The notes beneath the pieces were generated by a model that saw only the letters and a list, made by a program, of their open reading frames with translations, had not been told where the DNA came from and searched no databases. Position numbers and translations under genes: made by a program. From Chloroflexota bacterium (lineage in GTDB: Bacteria > Chloroflexota > Anaerolineae > Anaerolineales > Villigracilaceae): a stretch of 5,604 nucleotides of DNA. This document shows, in pieces, positions 1 to 5,604 of the stretch (the stretch's first letter is position 1; every line of letters begins with the position of its first letter). The stretch spans positions 1 to 5,604 of the forward strand of contig JAPLGV010000504.1 in NCBI GenBank assembly GCA_026389975.1, written 5' to 3'.

Positions 1-146
1 GGTCTTTCCAGGCTGATATCAGGCCTTCACGGCCCAGAGATGCCGACAGCACAGTATAGCCGCTCTTACGCAACATAACTGTCAGATAGTTGCGGCTGGC
101 TGCACCCCCCGTCAATGCCCAAGACTGAAATCGGTTTTGTATCCAT
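1..146 (-). CDS. Receiver-domain (CheY-like) protein, N-terminal part, with apparent frameshift; runs off the left edge
   Basis: Read from ATG at 146-144 on the minus strand, the first 14 codons give MDTKPISVLGIDGG, but the same frame then loses sense and stops at TAA (68-66) after 26 codons. Dropping one G from the run of six G (105-110) restores a frame open to the window edge, reading AASRNYLTVMLRKSGYTVLS and then ASLGREGLISAWKD. The joined sequence aligns without gaps to the start of a response-regulator receiver: beta-1 VLGID, helix 1 RNYLTVMLRKSG, beta-2 YTVLSA, helix 2. The second pocket acid is Gly. The rest of the protein, including the phosphoacceptor region, lies outside the window, so any output domain is unknown. 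The start follows AAGG (155-152) by 5 nt and lies 16 nt after the response-regulator stop, so it fits the same operon. An in-frame TTG (115-113) could start the downstream frame, but this would lose beta-1. Whether this is a pseudogene, a sequencing error or a programmed shift cannot be told here. Confidence 0.6.
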
Positions 147-149
147 CAG

Positions 150-157
150 CACCTTTT
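150..157 (-). promoter_or_regulatory. Ribosome binding site of the left-edge receiver gene
   Basis: AAAAGGTG lies just upstream of the ATG at 146, with AAGG 5 nt before it, inside the 16-nt gap after the response-regulator stop. It supports the chosen start and so the view that the broken frame is the true beginning of the gene. A GTG at 151-149 in the same frame is an alternative start two codons earlier. Confidence 0.5.
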
Positions 158-162
158 GAAAA

Positions 163-855
163 TCACTCTTCAATTGGCGTCATCAGGTACCCAAGCCCGG
201 AGTGGGTGGCAATATGTTTCGGCATATGCGGATCATCTTCCACTTTCTGGCGCAGGCGGGAAATGGTAACCCACAGAATTTCTTTTTCGTCACGATATTC
301 CGGCCCCCACACGCCGGTCAGCAGTTCCTCGGCAGACAGGACTTTGCCAATATTATGCGTAAATTGCAGTAAGAGACGGTATTCTGTCGCTGAAAGATAG
401 ACCGGCCGTTCGCCCAGCCAGACCTCGGCGCGTGCAAAATCAATGCGCAGATTGCCGTGCGTGAAAAAGCGATCCTGCCCGGTCTCGGTGACTTGAGCGC
501 GACGCAGCACCGCCCGTACTCGGGCAAGTAATTCCATCACCGAGAATGGTTTCACCAGATAATCATCGGCGCCCACGTCCAGGCCTCGGACACGATCCTG
601 CTCTTCGCCTTTTGCAGTCAGCATAATAATGGGCACGTTGGAGAATTGGCGGATGCGCTGGCAGACCGCAAAGCCATCCATGCCGGGTAGCATTACATCC
701 AGCAGGATCAAGTCCACCGGGTTGGCCGAAAAAGATTCGAGCGCTTCCTCGCCATCCGTGGCGGTAAACACCTCGTACTCTTTGGTTAGAAGATTGGCTT
801 CGATCAAGCGGAGATAGCGCGGTTCGTCGTCAACAATCAGAATGCGTGTGGACAA
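163..855 (-). CDS. OmpR/PhoB-family response regulator (receiver + winged-helix DNA-binding domain)
   Basis: This is a cytoplasmic two-component response regulator of 230 aa, the usual length for the OmpR/PhoB family. The receiver domain (about residues 3-118) has the acidic pair D9-D10, phosphoacceptor D53 in LLLDVMLPGMDG, T80 and K102 in the KPF motif, so it should be phosphorylatable. A short linker leads to a winged-helix domain (about 130-227) with the typical LSATEYRLL and LLTGVWG segments, a recognition helix around 190-204, and a C-terminal wing ending in SGLGYLM. That resembles KdpE/PhoB-like members, but the target genes cannot be inferred. The start is TTG (855-853): it places the protein just before beta-1 RILIVDDE and sits 8 nt behind a perfect AAGGAGG. 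Only 3 nt separate it from the stop of the upstream histidine kinase, which is therefore the likely phosphodonor; the kinase one gene further upstream is a second candidate. The family call is firm; the specific role is unknown. Confidence 0.96.
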   Translation of the reverse strand: MSTRILIVDDEPRYLRLIEANLLTKEYEVFTATDGEEALESFSANPVDLILLDVMLPGMDGFAVCQRIRQFSNVPIIMLTAKGEEQDRVRGLDVGADDYLVKPFSVMELLARVRAVLRRAQVTETGQDRFFTHGNLRIDFARAEVWLGERPVYLSATEYRLLLQFTHNIGKVLSAEELLTGVWGPEYRDEKEILWVTISRLRQKVEDDPHMPKHIATHSGLGYLMTPIEE

Positions 856-858
856 GCC

Positions 859-2052
859 TTAATCCTCCTTTACAGCTTTCTCTGGGCGAAGGGGAAGTTC
901 GATACGAAACGCAGTTCCTTTGCCGGGTGTAGTCTTGACCGAAATTCGGCCATGATGTGCTTGAACAATCTGTTTGCAGATGAATAATCCCAGCCCCGTC
1001 CCGCTCTTGCTGAATTGACCCGGCACACGGTAGAACCGTTCGAAGAGGAATGGGATGTGCTCAGGCGGAATACCCGGTCCCGGGTCTGAAAAGGTAACTA
1101 TCTGCCAGTTTTCTTTCACTTGGAGCGAGATGGTTATTTTCGTGCCAGGGGCATACTTGATAGCATTATCAAACAGGTTGTCAAAAACCTGGGCCAGACG
1201 GACGGTATCTGCCTGGATGGGCGGGACAGGCATCAGGTCCAGGATAACTTCCAAACCTTCGTGCCGCCCTTGGACGCGCAGAGCCACGTCCCGCAGAAGC
1301 GAGCCCAAGTGAACAGGCTGGAAGTCCATGCTCATATTTCCACTCTGCAGACGGGCAGAGTCAAGTATATGGTCAATCAAGGTGAGCAGGTGGTCTGATT
1401 CTTCGTCTATGATGGCCAGAAATTCCTGCTGTGTAGAGGTGTCCCAGGTGGTGTCAGAACGCAGGAGAGATGTGGTGTATCCTTTAATGAAGCCAAGTGG
1501 GGTATGCAACTCATGGGAAATTGTGGCAATAAAATCGTCCTGGAGTTGGGCACGGTGACGGGCATGTTCCAACTGGGTCAGGCTTTCCTGAAGAATATTC
1601 TGTTCAAGCGCCCGCGCCGTCTGGACGGCAGCCAGGGTTGCCAGCGGCATTTCCTCAGTGGTAAATTCAGGCCCTCCGAAGCGGACAAAGACCAGCGCGC
1701 CGCGCCGGTTCGGAAGGATCAGCGGCAGGCCAAGGAAGTGAGGCATGGCAATCCGGTCGGCAGAGGGCTGCTCCGCAGGAATGGATTCGGTGGCTTTGCC
1801 CGTGCTGATGACTTGGTTGGCAATTTCCTCACCCCAGGAGGATTCGGCCTCCTTATTGCGCCCACGTCCGGCTGCACGCGCATAGACTACTTCCGGTATG
1901 CTGCCGCTTCCTTCAACGAGGGAGATTGCCAGATTGTCAAAAACGAATTTCCTGCGGAGTAAGATAAACATTGCATCCAGGGATTTCTTCCAACCATCCC
2001 TGACGATGGAACTGCTCAAGCGAGTGAAGGTTTCAAGCGTTTCGCTGTCCAT
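859..2052 (-). CDS. Soluble sensor histidine kinase with N-terminal GAF-like domain
   Basis: This is a 397-aa histidine kinase that should autophosphorylate and pass phosphate to the adjacent response regulator. Residues of about 20-152 look like a GAF domain, with alternating strands such as NLAISLVEG and GALVFVRFG and a closing helix. A short coiled coil (about 150-172) leads to the HisKA dimerisation domain with phosphoacceptor H180 in ISHELHTPLG; the usual HELRTP arginine is His here. The HATPase_c domain has the N box DNLFDNAIKYA (N292, N296), the G1 box DPGPGIP (D323), an F box FERFYR and the G2 box GTGLGL (351-356). All catalytic boxes are intact. There is no signal peptide or transmembrane helix, so sensing is cytoplasmic; the GAF ligand cannot be predicted. 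The ATG at 2052 lies 15 nt after the preceding kinase and has only a weak GGCGG Shine-Dalgarno, suggesting translational coupling. Its last codons (KED) encode the Shine-Dalgarno of the response regulator. Confidence 0.95.
   Translation of the reverse strand: MDSETLETFTRLSSSIVRDGWKKSLDAMFILLRRKFVFDNLAISLVEGSGSIPEVVYARAAGRGRNKEAESSWGEEIANQVISTGKATESIPAEQPSADRIAMPHFLGLPLILPNRRGALVFVRFGGPEFTTEEMPLATLAAVQTARALEQNILQESLTQLEHARHRAQLQDDFIATISHELHTPLGFIKGYTTSLLRSDTTWDTSTQQEFLAIIDEESDHLLTLIDHILDSARLQSGNMSMDFQPVHLGSLLRDVALRVQGRHEGLEVILDLMPVPPIQADTVRLAQVFDNLFDNAIKYAPGTKITISLQVKENWQIVTFSDPGPGIPPEHIPFLFERFYRVPGQFSKSGTGLGLFICKQIVQAHHGRISVKTTPGKGTAFRIELPLRPEKAVKED
864..870 (-). promoter_or_regulatory. Strong ribosome binding site deciding the TTG start of the response regulator
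   Basis: AAGGAGG, complementary to the 16S anti-Shine-Dalgarno, ends 8 nt before the TTG. It lies entirely within the last codons of the upstream kinase, so ribosomes finishing the kinase are placed to restart on the regulator. Confidence 0.85.
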
Positions 2053-2067
2053 TGTCCGCCAGCCAAA

Positions 2068-3087
2068 TCAAGAACCTTTGTTGACCGCAAGCAGCGGGAA
2101 ACGGAACCTGGTACCTTTTCCATCTTCTGACTGCACTTCAATCACCGAACCATGTGCACTGATAATCTCGCGCACCAGAGCCAGTCCCAGGCCGGTACCA
2201 CCGTAACGCCGGGTGGAGGAAGAATCCAATTGGTGGAAAGGTTCATAAATCTCGTTCAGCCGGCTGGCTGGAATGCCAATGCCAGTATCAGAGACCGATA
2301 CCATGATCAGCGTATCCGATTCCGGCTGGATGGACAGGGTTACTTCTCCGCCAGAGGGCGTGAATTTGATGGCGTTATCAATAAACTGGAGAATTGCCCA
2401 GGAGATTTTCTCTTCATCCGCCTGGACGTAAGGAATATCAGGTTGACCGTTAAAGTGCAGAGCCACATTTCGATCATCCGCTTTGGTGCGTGAATAACTG
2501 ATGATTTCCCCCGCCACTTTATTCAGATTGACGGGCGCCAGGCGCAGGGTCATCTCGCCACGCGCCGCCAGCGAGAAGAGGATGAGATTGTCAATCAGGC
2601 TTTCCAACCGCCCGGCTGCGCGCTGGCTGACCTGCAAAGCGTTTTTCTGTTCAGCACTCAGCGAACCAAGCGATCCGGTCGTCAGTAACTCCAGGTATCC
2701 CTTTACGTGAGTCAGCGGTGTGCGTAACTCATGCGAAACATTGGCAATGAAATTGGCCTTCATCTGGCTCAACTCGGAGAGCTTGCGCAGCGCCTCCTGC
2801 AATTCCGCGGTCCGTTCTGCAACGCGGGACTCCAGAAAGCGATTGGCATCCTCGAGCGCATTCCGCAGTTGGATGATCTGCTCGGTCACGGCATGGTCAA
2901 TTTTCTGGCGGGTAAGGAGGTTGAGGTCCATCAGTGCCTGTCCCAACAGGTAGTGTTCCCCGACGCGTTGTTTCTCATTCTGGTAAGCCAGGGCTTTCTG
3001 CAAATCCGCCTCGGTAATAAAACCTCTCTGGACAAGGGTTTCGCCCAGGCGGGGGACAAGGACTTCGGGGGTCAGAGGGGATGTCAT
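2068..3087 (-). CDS. Soluble sensor histidine kinase with MshEN-like (GspE N-terminal type) sensor domain
   Basis: This is a 339-aa histidine kinase. Residues 13-36 (RLGETLVQRGFITEADLQKA, then LAYQ) and 47-70 (LLGQALMDLNLLTRQKIDHA, then VTEQ) form two 24-residue repeats of the pattern xLGxxLxxxxxIxxxxLxxAxxxQ. That is the layout of the MshEN/T2SSE_N domain, which binds cyclic di-GMP in MshE-type ATPases. A coiled coil (about 70-108, containing ESRVAERTAEL) joins it to HisKA with phosphoacceptor H119 in NVSHELRTPL. The HATPase_c domain has its N box QFIDNAIKFT (N238), G1 box DTGIGIP (D267) and G2 box GGTGLGL (296-302). No membrane segment is seen. The ATG at 3087 was chosen because GAGGAG precedes it by 6 nt and the RLG repeat starts soon after. 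An in-frame start at 3192 would add 35 residues unlike a sensor domain and overlap the amidohydrolase. The kinase probably feeds the same response regulator as its neighbour; that is inference. The kinase call is firm, and the sensor identity is a pattern match. Confidence 0.93.
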   Translation of the reverse strand: MTSPLTPEVLVPRLGETLVQRGFITEADLQKALAYQNEKQRVGEHYLLGQALMDLNLLTRQKIDHAVTEQIIQLRNALEDANRFLESRVAERTAELQEALRKLSELSQMKANFIANVSHELRTPLTHVKGYLELLTTGSLGSLSAEQKNALQVSQRAAGRLESLIDNLILFSLAARGEMTLRLAPVNLNKVAGEIISYSRTKADDRNVALHFNGQPDIPYVQADEEKISWAILQFIDNAIKFTPSGGEVTLSIQPESDTLIMVSVSDTGIGIPASRLNEIYEPFHQLDSSSTRRYGGTGLGLALVREIISAHGSVIEVQSEDGKGTRFRFPLLAVNKGS

Positions 3088-3093
3088 CCGATG

Positions 3094-3099
3094 CTCCTC
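3094..3099 (-). promoter_or_regulatory. Ribosome binding site of the MshEN-like histidine kinase
   Basis: GAGGAG lies 6 nt before the ATG at 3087 and overlaps the TGA stop (3100-3098) of the amidohydrolase in TGAGGAG. It decides the start at 3087 over the longer upstream reading. Confidence 0.85.
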
Positions 3100-4675
3100 A
3101 CGATTGCCAAACCCATTCACCGCCGACCATCGTTGCTGTCGGTTGAATACTATACAAATCAGAAGGGTCGCAGGTGAACGGATCCGTCTCAACGACGGTC
3201 AAATCAGCAAGAAAGCCAGCAGACAACCGTCCAAGGCGGTTTTCCATTCCGGCCGCGAAAGCCGGTCCAAGCGTAAATCCTTCGAGCGCTTCGCGGACCG
3301 TCAACCGCTGCTCCGGGAACCAGCCCTCCGGCCCCGGAGAGCCGTCCGCGCGGCGTCGGGTAACGGCGGCGTGCAAACCCCGGAATGGGTTCGGGCTTTC
3401 AACCGGCGCATCCGACCCAAAGGCCAGCCGCGCCCCATGCTGTACCTGCGCCCGCCAGGCATAGGAGAACGCCGCCCGCCCACCCAGGAGACGGTCCGCC
3501 ACCAGCATATCAGATGGGGCATGGATCGGCTGCATCGAGGCAATAACATCCAACTCCGCCAGGCGTCCGGCATCACCAGGGTGAATCGTCTGCACGTGTT
3601 CGATGCGATGACGCAAGGCTGGTAGTCCGCGCTCACGCTCGTATGCGCGCAACCGGGCGAACCCTACCATTACTTCATGGACAGCCCGGTCGCCGATGGC
3701 ATGGACAGCCAAACTGAGTCCGCTTTTGGCTGCCAGACAGCCATGCTCGAAAAGTTGTTCATTGTCCAGGATTAGAATACCACGATTTTGCGGCTCGTCA
3801 ACATATGGTTCGAACATTGACCCGGTATGCGGGCCAAGAGCGCCATCAGCAAAGAATTTGACCGAACCAATGCGCAGGAAATCATCCCCGAATCCGCTCC
3901 GCAGGCCGAGAGCCACCGCTTGCGGGAGCAGCTCAAGCGGGATGGACTTGACTACGCGGAATTGCAGACCTCCACGCTCACGGAGGAGCTGCAAAGCCTG
4001 GAAACAGGTGGGCTTATCGAAATCGTGAACCCCGGTCAACCCCATGCGCCACAGGCCAGCAATAATCTGCCGGAAGTTTTTTACCAGCGCTTCGGGAGTC
4101 GGTTCCGGGATGACCGCCTCAACCAGTTTCACCGCCTCTTCAAACAGGATACCGGTCGGGACTCCGCCTGCATCCCGCTGGATACGGCCATTGACCGGGT
4201 CCGGGGTGGAGGGATTGATCCCCGCCAGCTTCAGCGCAGTGCTGTTGGCCCACGCGACGTGCAGGGATTTGGCTGTCAGGTAGGCCGGGTTCTCCGATGC
4301 TACCGCCCCCAGGTCCGCGGCAGTAGGCCATTCACCACCCCAGGTATTCTGGTCCCAGCCATGTCCGCGCACCCATTCCCCGCGCAGCGTCTGGCGGAGG
4401 CGCTCTGCCACCCGGCGCAGGATTTCCTCTTTGGTCTCCACCTCGCAATCCACAATCTGCAGGCTGAGGGCATACTCCTGGAGGTGGATGTGTGCATCAG
4501 TCAAGCCGGGCAGAATGACCCGCCCGCCCATATCTTCGCACTCAACACGTTCGCATTCAACCAGGAGTTCATCGCCGCCCACGGCAAGAATATATCCGGC
4601 GTCAATGGCAATGGCCGAGGCGATGGGATGATCCGCGTCGAGAGTATGGATGCGAGCGTTGTGGAGAAGTCTCAT
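3098..4675 (-). CDS. YtcJ-like metal-dependent amidohydrolase (Amidohydro_3 family)
   Basis: This is a 525-aa cytoplasmic hydrolase of the amidohydrolase superfamily, close to the usual 520-550 aa of YtcJ-like proteins. The N-terminal strand-rich part (1-55) and the C-terminal part (about 480-525) form the small beta-sandwich. The TIM barrel between them carries the metal-site signatures: H62 and H64 in LTDAHIHL, K273 in VKFFADGALG (the likely carboxylated lysine), H325 in AVHAIGDRAV, H360 in RIEHVQ, and D422 in FGSDAPVE. Nothing is missing, so the enzyme should be active. Family members hydrolyse amide or related C-N bonds in varied substrates; the substrate here cannot be inferred. The ATG at 4675 gives the expected start MRLLHNARIHTLD; no ATG, GTG or TTG occurs in frame upstream before a stop, although the Shine-Dalgarno is weak (GAG 6 nt before). 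It lies 39 nt after parB and its TGA overlaps the Shine-Dalgarno of the next kinase, so it is probably cotranscribed with both. No functional link to either neighbour is evident. Confidence 0.95.
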   Translation of the reverse strand: MRLLHNARIHTLDADHPIASAIAIDAGYILAVGGDELLVECERVECEDMGGRVILPGLTDAHIHLQEYALSLQIVDCEVETKEEILRRVAERLRQTLRGEWVRGHGWDQNTWGGEWPTAADLGAVASENPAYLTAKSLHVAWANSTALKLAGINPSTPDPVNGRIQRDAGGVPTGILFEEAVKLVEAVIPEPTPEALVKNFRQIIAGLWRMGLTGVHDFDKPTCFQALQLLRERGGLQFRVVKSIPLELLPQAVALGLRSGFGDDFLRIGSVKFFADGALGPHTGSMFEPYVDEPQNRGILILDNEQLFEHGCLAAKSGLSLAVHAIGDRAVHEVMVGFARLRAYERERGLPALRHRIEHVQTIHPGDAGRLAELDVIASMQPIHAPSDMLVADRLLGGRAAFSYAWRAQVQHGARLAFGSDAPVESPNPFRGLHAAVTRRRADGSPGPEGWFPEQRLTVREALEGFTLGPAFAAGMENRLGRLSAGFLADLTVVETDPFTCDPSDLYSIQPTATMVGGEWVWQS

Positions 4676-4714
4676 ATCAATCTCGCAGAGACACGCTAAG
4701 TGTGTCCCTAACTA

Positions 4715-5569
4715 TCATTCGTTCAACAGCCGCCCCGTCAAGGCGTCCAGTTCCTCGTTTGAATAATAATGAATGGTCAGCGTCCCGCCCTTCCGTCCGG
4801 AACGCAGCGTGACCTTCGTCCCCAGGCTGGAGCGCAGACGGTCCTCCAGTTCGGCAACATCCGGCGAAACGACCGGTTTTGGCTTGCGAACCGGTTTTTC
4901 TCCGGAGAGTTTGCGCACCAATTCTTCGGTCTGGCGTACGTTGAGTTCCTGCGCCAGAACAGTTCGCAGGGCCGCGGTCTGGGCATCCGGCGTGGAAAGG
5001 GCCAGCAGGGCGCGCGCATGTCCCTCTGAAATGCGCTTCTCGATCAGGGCATTCTTGACCGAGTCAGGCAGCCGGAGCAGCCGCAGGGTATTCGTCACCG
5101 CCACGCGGCTCTTGCCAACGCGGGCGGCGATGCCTTCGTGGGAAAGATCAAAATCCTCGGCCAACTGGCGGTACGCCTCAGCCTCTTCGAGTGCAGAGAG
5201 GTCAGAGCGTTGGACGTTTTCGATGATTGCCAGTTCCAGCCGCTGTTGGTCGGTGGCCTGGCGGACAAGCACCGGTACCGAGGCCAGACCTGCCAACCGG
5301 GCCGCCTGGAGGCGGCGTTCCCCAGCGATCAGGATGTATTGCCCCGTCGACTCGCCCAGCGTTACGATTAGTGGCTGGAGCACGCCGTGTTCACGCACCG
5401 AAGCGGTCAGTTCTTCCAACCCCTCAGGATGCATCATGTTGCGCGGCTGGCGCGGATTCGGTAAAACCATCTCCACCGGGGCCAGCACAACACCGTTTTC
5501 CATCTGAACATTATCCCCACCGGGGATCAACGCTCCCAATCCACGACCGAGTCCATATTTTTGTGGCAT
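4715..5569 (-). CDS. parB: ParB/Spo0J chromosome-partitioning protein
   Basis: This is a 284-aa DNA-binding CTPase that loads at parS sites near the origin, slides as a clamp and works with ParA in chromosome segregation. The N-terminus carries the ParA-stimulating peptide GLGRGLGALIP (6-16). The ParB/Srx-type CTP-binding core follows, with NPRQPR (38-43), GERRLQAARLAG (83-94) and ENVQRSDLSALEEAEAY (117-133). A helix-turn-helix region (about 143-168, GIAARVGKSRVAVTNTLRLL) recognises parS. A lysine-, arginine- and proline-rich linker (about 222-235) leads to the C-terminal dimerisation region (about 236-284). Length and domain order are those of chromosomal ParB rather than plasmid partition proteins. 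The start is fixed: AGGAGG lies 5 nt before the ATG, and an in-frame TAG only three codons upstream leaves no alternative upstream start. The preceding gene, cut by the window edge, is probably parA. No parS-like palindrome was seen in the window. Confidence 0.97.
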   Translation of the reverse strand: MPQKYGLGRGLGALIPGGDNVQMENGVVLAPVEMVLPNPRQPRNMMHPEGLEELTASVREHGVLQPLIVTLGESTGQYILIAGERRLQAARLAGLASVPVLVRQATDQQRLELAIIENVQRSDLSALEEAEAYRQLAEDFDLSHEGIAARVGKSRVAVTNTLRLLRLPDSVKNALIEKRISEGHARALLALSTPDAQTAALRTVLAQELNVRQTEELVRKLSGEKPVRKPKPVVSPDVAELEDRLRSSLGTKVTLRSGRKGGTLTIHYYSNEELDALTGRLLNE

Positions 5570-5574
5570 AGGCT

Positions 5575-5580
5575 CCTCCT
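5575..5580 (-). promoter_or_regulatory. Ribosome binding site of parB
   Basis: AGGAGG ends 5 nt before the parB ATG and overlaps a TAG codon (5581-5579) that may end the upstream gene. It fixes the parB start. Confidence 0.85.
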
Positions 5581-5604
5581 ACTCCGCACTTTCTATAACG
5601 GCAA
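5579..5604 (-). CDS. C-terminal end of an upstream gene, possibly parA (partial)
   Basis: The last visible codons in parB's frame read AVIESAE followed by TAG at 5581-5579. This acidic helical end would suit the C-terminus of a ParA/Soj ATPase, and parA normally lies directly upstream of parB. The TAG overlaps the parB Shine-Dalgarno, the same stop/ribosome-site overlap seen between other genes of this cluster. Seven residues cannot identify a protein. Another frame, stopping at TAG 5595-5593, is equally open here. Confidence 0.35.

Noticed and set aside
970..1000. Altered H-box and G1-box residues in the GAF-like kinase as a sign of inactivity
   Set aside because: HELHTP for HELRTP and DPGPG for DTGPG are tolerated variants; the phosphoacceptor His, N-box Asn and glycine-rich lid are all present.
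3088..3192. Longer N-terminus for the MshEN-like kinase, starting at 3192
   Set aside because: It would overlap the amidohydrolase by 95 nt and add 35 residues unrelated to the sensor domain; the start at 3087 has a good Shine-Dalgarno.
3827..4699. Long plus-strand open frame of 290 codons opposite the amidohydrolase
   Set aside because: It lies antisense to a protein with every family motif intact, shows no recognisable domain, and is the sort of open frame that codon bias in a GC-rich gene produces on the opposite strand.
4690..4706. Small inverted repeat GACAC / GTGTC between parB and the amidohydrolase as a terminator or operator
   Set aside because: The stem is only 5 bp with a 7-nt loop and no T-tract on the minus strand; it is short enough to occur by chance.
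4773..5507. Long plus-strand open frame of 244 codons opposite parB
   Set aside because: Its product is rich in Arg and Ser with low complexity, as expected from reading parB backwards; no domain or clear ribosome site supports it.
1..5604. A parS site near parB
   Set aside because: No 16-bp palindrome resembling the TGTTTCACGTGAAACA consensus was found by eye on either strand; parS sites may lie outside the window.

Overview
The window is a compact, all-minus-strand stretch of a moderately GC-rich bacterial chromosome. Reading from the right edge leftward, the order is: a few terminal codons of a gene that is probably parA, then parB, a metal-dependent amidohydrolase of the YtcJ type, two histidine kinases in tandem, an OmpR/PhoB-type response regulator, and the start of a further receiver-domain gene that leaves the window. 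The style of the proteins suggests Chloroflexota, probably an Anaerolineae-like lineage: soluble kinases with GAF or MshEN-like sensors, a KdpE/PhoB-like regulator, and the ParB sequence. This is an inference from family resemblance; no marker gene settles it.

Right part (about 4715-5604): chromosome partitioning. ParB is complete, with its ParA-contact N-terminus, CTP-binding boxes, HTH and C-terminal dimerisation region. Middle (3098-4675): a complete amidohydrolase of 525 residues with all the expected metal ligands. Left part (1-3087): a signalling cluster. Both kinases lack membrane segments and should sense intracellular cues. The first (339 aa) has an N-terminal pair of 24-residue repeats that look like the MshEN/GspE-N cyclic-di-GMP-binding fold. 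The second (397 aa) has a GAF-like domain. The response regulator, which starts with TTG behind a strong Shine-Dalgarno sequence, is the obvious phosphoacceptor and DNA-binding output.

The genes are very closely spaced (3-39 nt), and three stop codons sit inside or next to the Shine-Dalgarno sequence of the following gene. This supports one transcript with translational coupling. The two kinases and the regulator also share one reading frame, separated only by single stop codons and a few sense codons. No terminator, promoter, RNA gene, mobile element, CRISPR array or parS site was seen. No gap between genes exceeds 40 bases.

The two most interesting points are a probable frameshift at a run of six G (minus strand) in the first codons of the left-edge receiver gene, and the MshEN-like sensor fused to a histidine kinase. 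The rest looks like ordinary, well-conserved chromosomal content.
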